A stretch of DNA of 64,000 bases from Agaricus subrufescens (GCA_029945375.1 CM057064.1:2170001-2234000), one strand, 5' to 3'; numbered from the stretch's first letter, positions 22,932-38,384 are shown. The notes: generated by a model from the sequence alone, not told the origin. Numbers and translations are program-made.

Positions 22932-23501
22932 AAAATAGAAAACGTTGGCACAGCCACACTAAAGTACTTTAGTCTATAAATGGACAATTGCCCGTCGTGT
23001 TAGAGCTCTCCCGAGGTCCGAGTAGCCAGTAAATGGTTGGCCACGCTCCCTTAAAAGTGTGCCTGGCGCATGTGTGCCCGCTCCGGCACGTGGATTGCTG
23101 CTCTAGACATTCAGATGTATAGAGGTGCTTTGATTGATTTTGAAATGCAGTCACGACGATTCGACGTCAGTGTTTTGGCCGTGGCCTTCACATCGTGTAT
23201 ATTCAGATCATTCCGAAAGGGAAAGCCTGTAGGGACGATAGAGGCTATTTGGTGATTCGGGGGATAGAAAACATGCGGAGCAGTGAGTTGATGCAAAGGA
23301 GTGATTCCACTCGGGAAAGCAAGATATTATTTCTGAGCCTCTTCATTCTATACAGTAAGCTGAGATGATGCCCAAATAGAGAGAGGATATTGGAGTGTCC
23401 GCGGGAAATGCCGAAAAACTATATGATTAAGGTTCAAGCCACTGTGATCCAACCACATTCGCTACTATCAAGGCCGGGCTCGATAGCTTCAAGACTTCAA
23501 G
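22932..23501. other. Divergent promoter region, LYR gene and RPL17
   Basis: A gene-free 570 bp separates the start codons of the leftward LYR gene and the rightward ribosomal protein gene. No clear TATA box or repeat was found. Confidence 0.5.
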
Positions 23502-24326
23502 ATGGGTAGGTGCTGCCTGAGTGAAAGTCGAAAATGATGTCTGACCATCCCGACTTGTAGTTCGTTACGCTGCGGCTGCTCTCGCCACCAATCCCGAAAA
23601 AAGTGCGTCGCAAAGGAAGTGTTTGTTTATAGAGATTCTGACGATGGCCTGCAGCCGCCAAGGCGCGCGGAGAATATCTCCGCACACATTTCAAGAACAT
23701 GCGCGAGGTTGCTGCCGTGCTTACTGGTGGGTGTGGTTCCGAGAGTGGTGGATGGCTGGCTAACGAGTTGGTGCAGGCCAGAAATTGACCAAGGCATATG
23801 CATACCTGAGTGATGTCAAGGATCACAAGCGGGTCATTCCTTTCAGACATTTCGCTGGTGGTGTCGGACGGACAGGCCAGGCCAGGGAATTCAAGACCAC
23901 TCAAGGTGCGTCGCAGGATCTGTGCTAGGCACTGTGTTAGTTGACACCGGACAGGTCGCTGGCCCGAAAAATCGATCAAATTTATCACGCGGCTGCTGAA
24001 GAACGCTGAATCGAATGCCGAGTTCAAAAACATCGACGTCGACGATCTGTTTATCAGAAACATTGTTGTGCAGCAGGCCCCCGTGCGTATATTTTATTTG
24101 CAGTGGACTACATACGCTAAGACATGAGCAGAAAACGCGCCGCCGCACGTACCGCGCGCACGGGCGCATCAACCCGTACCAGGGCCACCCGGCGCACGTG
24201 GAGGTGATCCTGGCGGCGTCGGAGAGCGAGGTGGAAAAGGCGACGGACAGGGCGGTGGCGTCGAAGCTGGGGGGGCTGAACCGGCGCCAGGTTGCGCGGA
24301 AGAGGATCGAGGCCGGGCGGGCGTGA
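23502..24326 (+). CDS. RPL17: 60S ribosomal protein L17 (uL22)
   Basis: Six exons (23502-23505, 23561-23602, 23655-23726, 23777-23905, 23955-24082, 24132-24326) total 570 nt and 189 residues. The protein opens [20 protein letters not shown], then [40 protein letters not shown] and [20 protein letters not shown]. It ends in a basic helix after [20 protein letters not shown]. This is the full conserved uL22 fold, which lines the polypeptide exit tunnel of the large subunit. The first coding exon is only 4 nt (ATG plus one base), which is common in fungal ribosomal protein genes. The gap to the next gene is 82 bp. Confidence 0.95.
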
Positions 24327-24408
24327 TGTATGTATGTAGATAGCACAGCCACAGCGTGGGAAGACGATGATGTGACTATGACTGAGCAGCACCCTCTCTG
24401 CGACCGAC

Positions 24409-27178
<2,770 letters not shown>

Positions 27179-27660
27179 TATATTTGTTCATGTCCGCCTC
27201 CTTTGGTGTTTGGTCCTTCTTTTTCCTCGCTATATAATCGCTTTTTTTTACTGGGACATTCAAAGCTGTCTTTTTTTTACTTACTTACGCCCCGGTTCTT
27301 TTTTTTTTAAGTATCTACGTACATGTTTACTACTTGCCAATTTTATATATATCTTACAAACTCCTATCCTGTTTCAATTTTTTTCATTTTTGTGTAATTT
27401 ACGGGAGATGATTATAAAAAATGTTAAAAGTGATACGTGGGTGTTGGGTTGTAATCTTGGATATAAAGGTGTTGTGTTCAATACTTTGTGGAGTTCTGCC
27501 GTGCCGAAGTTAGCTTTTTGTCGCTTGGGCGAGCTATAAAAGCGGCGATGAAAAGCGATGAAAAGCCGGGCCGTGGTCCGCGCCCCGAAGGCTCACTTCG
27601 CCAAAGGGGGCCGAGATACAACAAGATATCTTACTTGATCTCCTGCCACCAACCAGTATA
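27179..27660. other. T-rich 3' flank of the HECT ligase gene
   Basis: Poly-T tracts (27240-27310) and no convincing gene. This is probably 3' UTR and spacer. Confidence 0.4.
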
Positions 27661-27661
27661 T

Positions 27662-27905
27662 ATGTTGTAAGCTTCAAGCGTACTTACAGCGACTTCACTA
27701 AGAATGAGATCCAGTACTGAACGATACTATCGAACGCCTCAAGTAAGCCTGGAAAGGGAAGAGCTAAAACTTCTAGTACTACTACGGTATTAAGCTTCGT
27801 ACTTGCAGTGACCACATTAAGAACGAAATACAGAACCGAGCAGATACTACTGACCGCCTCAATCAAGCCTGAAAAGGAAAAGGAAAAGGCTAAAACAGGC
27901 TACTA
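27662..27905 (+). repeat. Diverged tandem duplication, about 120 bp per unit
   Basis: Unit 1 (about 27668-27770) and unit 2 (about 27790-27895) share AAGCTTC, GTACTT-CAG, CACTAAGAA/CATTAAGAA, GATACTA, CGCCTCAA, AAGCCTG and GCTAAAAC in the same order. Reading frames are broken in both units. Origin unknown. Confidence 0.55.
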
Positions 27906-30024
27906 GCCGTACTCGTCGTCCTCGCCAATACTTAAGCTTGGCTACTGATAACATCTATGTATAACCTTCTATTTTGAGTCTGCAAGTGTCGCGGTAACCT
28001 TCAGACGGCATTGCGGGTGACAATGTGGACAGCTCTACGGGTCTTTCGGGTTTCCATTGTGTTCACTGGTCATGGAGTTCTGCCATAGGCTTTTTTTATT
28101 CGCAAGACGGCGACAAAGAGCTGTTTTCATATTACGGATCCAAATTCGGAAGCCTGCTTCTTCGCCATAGGGAGCCGAAAAATGTGAAGAATGTGAAGGT
28201 CAAGAAGCGTAAGCACGAGCTTACAGCATGTATACTAGCCAGTGGCAGAATTTCACAAGATATTTTGTTATATCCCTTTTGGTGTAACGGTCATTTGGCT
28301 GACTAGGAACACGAGCTTTAGCAGAGACTCGATACTATTTTCACTCGGGGCTGCATCATGTGTCCCGAGTATTAGGTCAAGAGTCAAGACTCTTATACTC
28401 ATCATGATCAGGAGAAGGACCCTTTTGAGGTGGCTAGCGGGTCTGTGGTGCTTCTTTTTTCGTACTAGGTGTCCATAGACCCCAGGAACGTAAGCCCTTC
28501 CACTGGAACTAAGCCTCCTGCCTAAGGACTATCAGGAACATTTGTGAGTTAGGGCTCTTTTTCAGGGTAATTTTTTTGGGCCCTTTGTGTATTCAAAAGG
28601 GGCACCAATTTCTGGGAAATAGATTAGATTCCTGTTTTTTTTTCTTGTGTTGAGGCTGCGGAGCTCATCCGAGTTCCCTGGGACTTCGGTTTTATCAGAT
28701 ACGAGTAGTTAGAAGAGGGTGCGGTCTTTCGGGATATTTGAATAGATCAGTTTCGGATGTTGATTTTGACGTCAGCTCCCGGAAAAAAAATACCCCACAT
28801 GACGAGCGGGGTAGTCTTTAAACTTCAGTTTGTCCATTTTGCTATCTCTTTCCCTCCACTCTGTTATCTACTAGAAATGTACTAGTGAGAACGAAATTAA
28901 CGGTTAGGCAGTAAATTACGTGTCTCTCGAAAGAGTAACAAAGACCCACAAGAACCCAGATGAATAGCGAAGTCTTTACGCCACCTACCAGCTGCGGGAT
29001 GGAACATATAAAAATAGGGGTTCGTCCGCTAATGATCAATTGCCGGTGATTATGATCTGCTGATCATGATCAACCGGTGCTGTGACCCGCATGAGTATTT
29101 GTTTGATCTAATCCGTGGGCCAAAAGAATTACCGTGCCTTTTTATTCAAAAAAAACCCACATGTCAAACCCCAGTGAGAAACAAACCCTATCACCAGATC
29201 TCGGTCACTCCATGTTTACTCCCCGCTTTTTGTGGCTCAATATCATTTTTTTCGCCAAGATGTGGGCCTTGGCTGAGTTTTGATTGAATAACGTGCCGGG
29301 AGTGTGACCTAGAGGAGGGAACCGGTTTTCATTCTTCTTTACTCATTACAGAGTTTTAGTTGTCTCTGCTAACTCAGGTTATTAAAGGCTTATTTACTCG
29401 AAAATATTTTATGCAGGTAGATATGAAGCATTGGCTTGAGGCGACATGCAACCAGAGTCAGAACTCAGCGAAGGGGGAAAAGAAGTCGGGAAGAAGCCGT
29501 AGTCTAAAACGAAACGTAAGCTTCGAATTCCGTCACTTCCTTGCTATTTTAAGGATATTCCCATTCATTTGATCCCAGCCAAACTCTCAATCAGATTTTG
29601 CCGGCACGCCCTGATACTGCTAGGGGATAAGGCCACGGCCCACGGCCACTTGTGTCCCATGACCGGGGTTTACATGATAACAAAATTCATGCAACTTTAA
29701 TGCCTAGTGCGGGTTAGCATGTGTTCATTGCCTTTCGGAGCTGTTGCATTCTTATTCCTGCCGAGTATGTGGTGCTTATAACCCCAAGACCCTTTCACTT
29801 TGAAATCCTCTCTCTCCCTCAAACCGGTGCTTTTTTCTCAATCAAACCCTCTACCGCCGCCACTCCTCGGAATATACTTGTGTTTGCATAATTCTTTTAC
29901 GCCGCCCTCTCGTGAGCTCCACATGGTTACTACTCTGGATAGATTTTTGTTCATCTCTTAAACCTCAGCTCTCGTTCGCCAGGTGGAACTTGAAACACCA
30001 AACCTCTGACCCGGTAAAAAGAAA
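27906..30024. other. Long gene-free region upstream of the aquaglyceroporin gene
   Basis: About 2.1 kb with only short open frames lacking recognisable domains or splice structure. It contains a TTATAA box near 29777-29782 and a pyrimidine-rich stretch at 29803-29860, likely core promoter features of the channel gene. Stress-element-like AGGGG occurs near 29621. I see no RNA gene. Confidence 0.4.
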
Positions 30025-31464
30025 ATGCCTGAATCAACTGGAAAGGGTGGTAGCGATATCACCAGTGGCTCCGCTGAAGTCGATATGGATTACCAAAACG
30101 ATGTTGAATACCCTAATTGGTGGGCAAAGCATCGGTAAGTCACTCCCACCCCCCATCTTCCACTGTGATCATGATCGAGTCGTACAATGTAAACTCATGA
30201 GGAATCTGGTTTTATCGATAAGGATGATCATACGAGAGGCTGCTGCCGAGTTTATCGGCACCGCGGTACTTATCATTTTCGGTACTGGCGTTGACTGTCA
30301 GTCCGTGTTGTCAATGAACACGGCAGTGGCTGCGTTCCCTCGAGGGGTCAGTGTATAGCAATAAAAGGAAATCAACGATTGTTTATACTTTTATGGGATA
30401 GTCGTGGTTGTCATTGTCCTTTGGCTGGGCCGTTGGCGTAGCCGTAGGTGTATGGATCTCTGGCGGTATTTCTGGTGGACATATCAATCCAGCTGTAAGT
30501 CATATTTTTCACATCCAAGTCCTGGAAGAGTGACAAGCAGACCACATAGGTTACTCTGACTCTAGCTGTTTTTCGTGGTTTCTCATGGAAAAAGGTCCCG
30601 GTATGTAATGTGGCGTTTTGTGGAGCGCAGTCATTAACCTTCTCATGTCACTAGGTTTACATGTTTTCTCAACTGCTTGGCGCTTTAGTGGGCGCTGCGC
30701 TAGTTTATGCCAACTATTTCCATGCGATCGATGTCTATGAAGGCGGAAGAGGTATTCGAACCCAGGCAACCGCCAGTCTTTTTTCCACATATGCTGTAAG
30801 TCCTATTTATGTCTCCATCTATCAACTTTGACATGGGGCTTATCCTGGGTGACGCTTGTTAGCTTGACTACATGACCAACGTCTCTGCATTCTTCTCCGA
30901 GTTTCTTACCTCTGCCGTGCTTATGGTCGCTATCCTAGCGTTTACCGATCCCCTCAACATGGCAGCTCCACACGGGCTCCTCCCCTTGGCATTGTTTATT
31001 TTGATCTTGGGTATTGGCATAGCGCTTGGAATGCAGACCGGTGCGTATCTACATTTTACAATATTTGGCGGACGTCATACTGAAAATTATGTAGGATACG
31101 CCATTAATCCTGCTCGGGACCTTGGCCCCAGGATAATGACTGCGATGGTTGGATATGGGAAACATGTTTTCACGTTCCGAAAGTGAGTAGTGTATACTCA
31201 CAAAACTGAGAACAGCGTCGCATTAACCGCACTTTCATCAGCCATTATTGGATCTGGTGTCCGGTCATGGCACCTTTCTTGGGTTGTCTTGCGGGTGGCT
31301 TACTCTATGATGTCTTCTTATTCACAGGCAAAGAAAGCCCTATAAATAGACCGTGAGTATCTTGAACGTGTATTCAGTGTGAAAGAAACTGAACTCATAC
31401 TTCTCTTCATTTCAGGAGCAAAACTCAAAGGAGGAATGCTGCTGCAAGACACCATACCGCCTAG
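30025..31464 (+). CDS. Aquaglyceroporin (MIP family)
   Basis: Eight exons encode a six-helix channel of about 320 residues. Helix 1 is [19 protein letters not shown]. The first NPA box lies in [20 protein letters not shown] and the second in [14 protein letters not shown]. The aspartate after NPAR is typical of glycerol-conducting channels rather than strict water channels. The hydrophilic N-terminus ([15 protein letters not shown], then DVEYPNWW) and a short basic C-terminus ([15 protein letters not shown]) face the cytosol. Glycerol facilitators release or take up glycerol during osmotic change and carbon use. Introns fall at 30135-30224, after [12 protein letters not shown], within NPA|V, after WKKVP, after FSTYA, before GYAINPA, and twice near the end. 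All have GT-AG borders. Confidence 0.92.
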
Positions 31465-32079
31465 TTGAGGAGATATAATATCTCTTGACTAGAAAAAAAA
31501 TAGTGGACGCTTTTTTTAAGGAAGCCTTGGGTACTTATCTGACTGTTCTGAGTGTATGTATTACTATTCGCATTGGCATATGAGATGATCACGACTCTTT
31601 TGTTTGAAATGTGAACCTTGGGTCGGATACTCACAAGAGGATCTTGAACACCGGAGATTATACACGCGGGCTAGTATGATGACAGATCTTCTTGTCTGTA
31701 TCTCATCGCTCTCACACTCAAGGACCGTTTACCGAAATTACCGAACTGTGCCGTAAGAACTATTTTGACATCTAAGCGGGGCATCAACATGGCAAACTCC
31801 AGTAAGTCCGCATAGTATGCATTTGATGGGTATTTGAATTGCAATTATCTCACTATTGCGTACCGTCCCACATTCTGGAAGGTCTTCACATGGTAGAAGT
31901 TGTTATGGCTGACATAGATCAAACACAAGCCCAACGGCAAGTCCCGTAACCGGTTGGAATTAGAGAGAAAGCGCCAAGTCAAGATATGTTAATTGAAAGG
32001 TATTTAATTACTTGTCAATGCGTGTTCGATATTGCAGGGTTAAAACGCGAGGAGTGAAAGAGACCTCATGGTTTTCTAA
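31465..32079. other. Intergenic region between convergent genes
   Basis: About 0.6 kb separates the aquaglyceroporin stop and the MDR gene stop. No gene or repeat was recognised. Confidence 0.4.
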
Positions 32080-33352
32080 TCAAGGGGAACTTTCTTCTGG
32101 ACGAATGACCAATTTGACACCGGAAACCTTGTCTTCCTCCATCCTCTTCAAACCCACCAAGATACTGTCCAGGCCACCCGGTATAATTTCGACTCCATTA
32201 GGCTAAAAATTCAATGCTTGTCAGGGAATTCAATACATCAAAGGGTTCGGTGCTCATACCTGAATTGAACCGTTCTCCACCAGTTCTGTCAATTTACTGA
32301 ACAGCGTGGCTAGCGGCACAAGGTTGTAGTCCGCCAGGCGAGTGGCATAGACATGCGAAATCTTCTTATCAGTAGTAGGGACGACTGGGTCGAGAACGAC
32401 GGTAAGACGACCACCCGGAGCTAGAAGATCGATTGCCAAGTTTTGAGTTTCTGGTAAGGAGACCGCATCGTAGATGTATTCAATTGGTTCACTCGTGATC
32501 TTTCGAATTTCAGATATGAGATCTGTGGCAGATAATATCCGGTCGAGGACATGCGTTGCTCCAAATGATTTGAGATAGTCTGTATACTTAGGAGATGCAG
32601 TGGTAATTATTGGATTGAATCCAGAGAGCGTGGCGAACTGAAGTACTAAAGTGATAATTAGCTGGATTAATCACAAGATCAGTTGTATGGGAAAAAACAA
32701 ACTAGTCTGGCCAACGGATGAGGCCCCGCCTAACGCGACGAATGGCTGGTTCTTATAATGGTCCGGACCGGAAGCCTCAAGAGGGCTGACGAGGCCCAAT
32801 CCGTGTGGATGTGTGTGGTACATCCCGAGATAGGCAGTGCATGCAGCCACAGGTACGGTGGCCGCTTGCTCATAACTGATGTCTGAAGGAATCTGTCATC
32901 GATACATACGGCCTGCGTCTCGCACGAAATAGGTAACTCATTACCTTGGAAGTATAATCGTTTATGGCCAGTGTAAACTGCTGATAGGCAGTCTGATCGT
33001 TCCTTTTATCGGGCTTCCCCAGTGTAAAACTGTCATATATCTCAATACCCAATCGGCTGGTTCGCTCAAAAGAGAAATCCACTCACACTCGGTCACCAAC
33101 TTTAAAATCTGTTACTCCTTGCCTAAGTGCAATGACTTCTCCTGAGAAGTCGAGTCCCAACACTGATGGATATTCTTGGACGAGGAGACCATATTTTTGA
33201 ATCTTCCAATCAATGGGATTCAACGCCGTAGCCTTGATTTTAACCAAAAGTTGACCTGGGCCTGGCTGAGGAATAGCGTTGGTACCAAAGTCAAATTTCC
33301 CGTATTTGGATCCCAAAATAAGAGCTCTCTGTTGAGAAGGTAGATCAGACAT
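32080..33352 (-). CDS. Medium-chain dehydrogenase/reductase, copy 1
   Basis: The zinc-independent MDR (quinone or enoyl reductase-like, ToxD-type) fold is seen in order. The GroES-like N-terminus is QPGPGQLLVKIKATALNPID and LGLDFSGEVIALRQG with DFKVGDRV. The linker helix is SDISYEQAATVPVAACTAYL. The Rossmann motif VALGGASSVGQ binds NADPH, and the C-terminal part LAPGGRLTVVLDPVVPTTDK ends GVKLVIRPEESSP. The structural zinc cysteines of alcohol dehydrogenases are absent, so it is probably an NADPH-dependent reductase of enones or quinones. Four introns are visible. Copy 2 lies 0.9 kb upstream on the same strand with similar exon layout, so the two arose by tandem duplication. The substrate is unknown. 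Confidence 0.85.
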
Positions 33353-34279
33353 TTGGCTTGGTTGAGAAGGATGGAAGGCAAGTGTGCTCTAGCAACTCGT
33401 CGATTTTTTTATTACTTATAGGCATCAGGTGAGGATTGCAGTGAATAGAGGTGGTTTCTAAGCCACGATATTGGCTTTGTAAGTGAGTGTATGCGCGGTT
33501 AGCGGTATAATTCTCTTGATGAAACGGATCCGGAGTGTGCGAAACGCTAATCAATTTGTCATCGCTGAGTAGGATAGAATGGCGTATGGAGGCGCCGATC
33601 TAAGAGCTGGGTGCGAGTTCGGTCAGGACTCAGCAAATTGTTCCGAAATGCAATGCGGCGGAAACAACCGGCGCCTTTGTGGTCTAGAGCACTATGTGTG
33701 TGCATTGAGAGCGTTTAGTATTTGGGCCCATTTTATTATGTGAAGACCAGGAGGTAAAGCAGGATGCTAAGTATTCGAATTAGCACAGTTAGGAAGGTAC
33801 GATGGTTAAATAGTCAGTGACATGCCAGTTAATCTTGAAGGAGAATGCCAGATGAATGAAATAAAGCGATACTCGGTAGGCCGTTGAAGTCTACTTCAAG
33901 AAACGGCGAAATTATGACCTAATCCTGTATTATTACTAATGATTTAGTACCTCAGTCAGCATTTTTGATGATGCATTACCCTGAAAACGGCTTACACGGG
34001 CGCTTCGCTGTATTTCGATCGAGTGACAAAAATATAATCTGGGATATGATCACCGGTAATACAAACAATAGTGGAGCCCAGGCCCCTGGTGGGGTCATGT
34101 CCTATGAGTTACATATACTCAGCATGTACCTCAACGGGCTCACCGACACACCTCATATATACTCTTATTGGAATATCTGGTCAACAAAGGGCATGTTCCG
34201 AGTGAAAGTATTTTAATTAATTAATTTCTAAGTAATTATCAATAAGTGTACACTGAGAAATAGAAAAACCCATGTCTAA
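33353..34279. other. Spacer between the tandem MDR genes
   Basis: About 0.9 kb holding the promoter of copy 1 and the 3' flank of copy 2. Short open frames here (for example 33965-34216) show no domain. Confidence 0.4.
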
Positions 34280-35549
34280 TCAAGTGGAAGTTTCTTCTGG
34301 ACGAATGACCAATTTGACACCGGAAACCTTGTCTTCCTCCATCATCTTCAGACCCGCAACGATACCGTTCAGGCCACCTGGTAGAATTTCTACTGCATTT
34401 GGCTATACATTGAATGTTTGTCAGGCTATGTAAATGTATAACGAGTTCTGTCCTCATACCTGAATTGAGCCGTTTTCGACCAATTCTGTCATTTTATTGA
34501 ACAGAGTGGCTAGCGGCGCAAGGTTGTGGTCCAACGTGCGACTGGCTAATATAGACGAGATTTTCTTGTCGGTAACGGTGATAGCCGGAGGGAGAACGAC
34601 CAGCAGAGTACCTCCCGAAGCAAGAAGGTCGGCAGCGAGGTTTTGGGTCTCTGGTAAAGAGATCGCGTCGTAAACATATTCAATTGGTTGGCTGGTAATC
34701 TTGCGAGCTTCAGATATGAGGTCTGTGGTAGATAATTTCCGGTCGAGGACATGGGTTGCCCCAAATGATTTGAGATATTCCGTGTGTTTAAGAGATGCGG
34801 TGGTAATTATTGGGCTGAAGCCAGAGAGCTTGGCGAGTTTAAGCGCTAGAGCAACAGTTAGCTAGACTGCTCGTGAGATATGTTTGGTAGAAGAAAACGA
34901 ACCTGTCTGTCCAACAGATGAAGACCCGCCTAGTACGACGAATGGTTTGTTCTTGTAAAGCCCTGGGCTGGAGGCCTCGAGAGGACTAGCGAGGCCCATT
35001 CCGTGTGGATGTATGTTGTACATCCCGAGATAGGCAGTAGCAACAGCCAGAGGTAGTGTGGCAGCTTGTTCATAAGTGATGTTTGAGGGAATCTATCACA
35101 GGAACATAAGCTCACGTCCTGCCCGAAGCTAGACATTTATTACCTTGGAAGTGCAATCCTGCTCGGCCAACACAAACTGTTGATAACTGCTCCCGTCATT
35201 TACCCCGAGGGCCCCAAGAGCAAACCTGCCATATATGTCAAAACTCAATCACCTAGCTGAGTAAAAACGAGAGGATCACTCACACTTGATCACCCACTTT
35301 GAAAGAGGTGACCCCTTGTCCAAGTGCAACGACTTCCCCAGAGTAGTCGACTCCAATTATTGCTGGATATTTTTCGAGGAAAAAGCTATACTTTTGCATC
35401 TTCCAATCGACAGGATTCAAAGCCGTTACTTTGATTTTAACCAGGAGTTGACCGGGGCCTGGCTGGGGAACGTTGGTATCACCCAGGTCAAAGTCTCCAT
35501 TTTGGACTCCTAAAATGAGGGCCTTTTGTTGAGAAGGTAGATTAGGCAT
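34280..35549 (-). CDS. Medium-chain dehydrogenase/reductase, copy 2
   Basis: A paralogue of the downstream gene with the same intron positions. The start is MPNLPSQQKALILGVQNGDF; then come QPGPGQLLVKIKVTALNPVD, VDYSGEVVALGQGVTSFKVG, the coenzyme motif VVLGGSSSVGQT, ATHVLDRKLSTTDLISEARK, and a C-terminus ending GVKLVIRPEETST. Blocks are highly similar to copy 1, yet substitutions are spread evenly, so the duplication is not recent. An NADPH-dependent reductase role is inferred from the family. The ATG at 35547-35549 is chosen because it aligns with the copy 1 start. Confidence 0.85.
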
Positions 35550-36149
35550 GATAGTTGGTTGAGAAGGATGGAAGGCAATGGTGCTTTCGAAACTCGACCA
35601 CTCTCCGGCTTTTATAGGCGTCAAGTGAGAGATTTCCGTGAATCGAGGCGATTTCAGTAAGCCGCGGCATCGTCTTTATAAGCCAAGGTGTGCGCGAGTA
35701 AGGACACAAAGTCTATGAATCAGTGGAACGGGATTAGTGGGCCCCCCGAGCTTGTCGAGTAGGCCTCAAAAAATGGCGAAATCATGGTATGATACCCCGG
35801 GGTGGCTTACAAAGATAACTCGAATCTGTTATTACGGGGATCGGACGACAAAAATGGAGAATGAAATCGATGTATTCTTACATAGCATATGGCCGACATA
35901 TGTAGCGGTAAGCATGATCAGTAGGGTCGCTTCCTGGCTTGCGAAGATAGCGGAAACTCTGGGCTATACCCTTTTAAATGGCTGACGGGCTCTAGGATTC
36001 ATACAGAAGAGCATGTCCTGTCCAAGAATTGATGGATCACTAGTGTAGTGAAGACTGAATAGAGAGGGCTAATTAGTATAGCGTGACTACATATGTGAGT
36101 ATATCCAAGGCTGATCATGACACGATATAGTGTCACATATGAGGTGACA
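35550..36149. other. Divergent intergenic region, MDR copy 2 and RPA1
   Basis: About 0.6 kb with no recognisable gene. The right end carries the RPA1 promoter elements listed separately. Confidence 0.4.
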
Positions 36150-36181
36150 ACGCGTCGAGTCACAAGGATAACGGTACGCGT
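36150..36181 (+). promoter_or_regulatory. Two MluI cell-cycle boxes (ACGCGT) before RPA1
   Basis: Perfect palindromic ACGCGT hexamers lie at 36150-36155 and 36176-36181, 26 bp apart and within about 50 bp of the ATG. ACGCGT is the MCB site bound by the MBF complex (Mbp1/Swi6), which activates replication genes at G1/S in fungi. RPA1 is a classical target in yeasts, so the match of site and gene is meaningful. Confidence 0.65.
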
Positions 36182-36200
36182 CTTGCTCTCCACCTCCACC

Positions 36201-38384
36201 ATGGCCAGCTATAACCTCTCCGTTGGCTGCTGCGAAGACATGCAAAAGGCCTCCCACGTCGACGATGACGTTTTTCTCAGAGAGCACGTCGTTCAGTTCC
36301 TTTCCATCAAGAGAGTCAACTCCAATGGTCCTGCGGGCGATCGCTACCGCCTGATTATCTCAGACGGGAAATTCTACATACAAGCTATGCTGGCCACACA
36401 GTTAAACGGCTTATATGAGACCAACCAGATCAAGAAGTTCTGTGTTGTTGTTATCGAGAGGGCTTCATCCAACTTTGTTCAGGGGAAAAGGTAGTCTTCA
36501 ATGTCTCCTTGAAATACCAGTACTTGGGCTCAGCATCAATAGTTTAGTTATTGTTCTCAGCTTACGTATTCTTGGATATCCGCCCGACAAAATTGGCAAC
36601 CCCCAAGCTCTCGAACCCGCCCCTACAGACCAAAATGTAGGTGCTGAGAACCCGCCAGCCCCGGGAGGCAGTCGTCCGGCCAATAAACCAAGCACGTCTG
36701 GGCCGGCAACCTTCCCCATCGAAGGTTTGAGTCCGTATCAGAATAACTGGACTATCAAGGCTCGAGTTACGCAGAAAAGTGACATCAAGCATTGGTCTAA
36801 TTCGAAGGGCGAAGGGAAGCTTTTCAGCGTTACCTTAATGGATGATAGCGGGGAGATCAAAGCTACGGCTTTCAACACTGTTGCCGATGAGCTCTTCTCG
36901 CGATTAGAAGAAAGCAAGGTCTATTACATATCGAAAGCGCGCGTAAACTTTGCCAAGAAAAAATTCAGCAATGTGACGAACGATTACGAGCTGACACTTG
37001 AAAGGAATACCCAAATACTGGAGGTAAGGGTCCTTGTCGCGAAAGTATCTAGTGTTTGATTGCTGACTCTCGGCCAGTGTCATGAGACAACGGGACTGCC
37101 TGAGATGCGGTTCACATTTGTTAGCCTTGAAAAACTTGACACCCTCAACAAGGATGCTATATGTGGTGCGGGCCTTCGTCGCAGTCCGTTTGACATTTCT
37201 TAAAACTTGTCTAGACGTCATTGGTGTATTTAAGGATATCACCGACGTTACTGAAATTACGGCTAGATCGACAAATCGGGTTGTGAGTAAACACATCATT
37301 ACTTCATAGTGTTGGTGCTGAACAAGGAATAGTTTCAAAAACGAGAAATTACTCTAGTGGACAAGAGCGGTTGTTCGGTACAATTGACGTTGTGGGGTAA
37401 ACAGGCCGAGTCATTTAAGGGTGAATTGGGCTCCATTGGTGCTTTCAAGGGCGTCAAAGTCGGTGACTTTGGAGGTTGGTCATCCACACTCTTTGTGAAC
37501 GCATGTTGCTTATCTCATCAGGCATTTCGCTGTCCACGACCACTTCGACCCAAATACAATTGAATCCTCTCATCCAGGAATGTTACACTCTTCGCGGCTG
37601 GTGGGACTCCCAAGGGTCTGACATGTCTTTCCAATCCAAGACTGTTGTTGGAGGTGGCGGTGGCCCTGGAGTCGCCTTCAATCGTGGCGAAGTTCGTAGT
37701 TTGAATGAAATCAAAGAATCCGAGATGGGAATGGGAGACAAGGCCGATTTCTTCTCTTGTCAAGGAACAGTCGTTCACGTCAGAGAACAAAATCTTCTTT
37801 ACCCTGGTTGCCCGAGTAACAACTGCAATAAGAAGATGAGTATGTCGGGCGATGCTTGGGTTTGTGACAAATGTGGTACGACCACGGACAAGCCTGAGTA
37901 TAGGTAAGACTATCTCCTGATGTACGTCGGGGTTGGATGCTCATGAAGCAAATAGATATATCCTTTCTATGGCCGTCGCCGACTGGTCTGGCCAGGCATG
38001 GCTTCAGGGCTTCAATGACTCCGCGGCAATAATCTTCGGCATGAGCGGAAATGAACTCTATGACCTGAAGGTATGGATCATTCCATTCACCGGATCCCAT
38101 CCACTAAATTGACGGTGATGTGCAGATGCAAGACGAAGACAAATACAACGCAGTCATCCACAAGGCTCATTGCCAAACGTACAATTTCGTATGTCGCGCC
38201 AAGAAAGATTCGTATGAAGTACGCAGTGTCCATACTTACGCACTCTATCAAATGGGGCTAACCTTTTGTTCAACTACAGGAACGTGTTCGCATTCGATAT
38301 GGTATTTCCCGAATTGAAAAGGTCGACTATCACGCTGAAGCCGAGTATCTACGCGACTTGCTTCGTAGTCCCTGGGCTGCTTAA
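36201..38384 (+). CDS. RFA1: Replication protein A large subunit (RPA1/Rfa1)
   Basis: All four OB-fold regions are present. The N-terminal Rep-A_N domain reads [20 protein letters not shown] and [21 protein letters not shown] Pro/Ser-rich linker carries [24 protein letters not shown] starts [24 protein letters not shown] has [24 protein letters not shown] has the zinc motif CPSNNC...WVCDKCG and ends [17 protein letters not shown]. The protein is the main single-stranded DNA-binding subunit of the RPA heterotrimer in replication, repair and recombination. Several introns split the region after 36490. The ATG has a good context (CCACCATGG). Confidence 0.95.

Noticed and set aside
23497..24063. 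188-codon minus-strand frame opposite RPL17
   Set aside because: The sense strand encodes conserved uL22 exons and introns here; the antisense frame has no domain.
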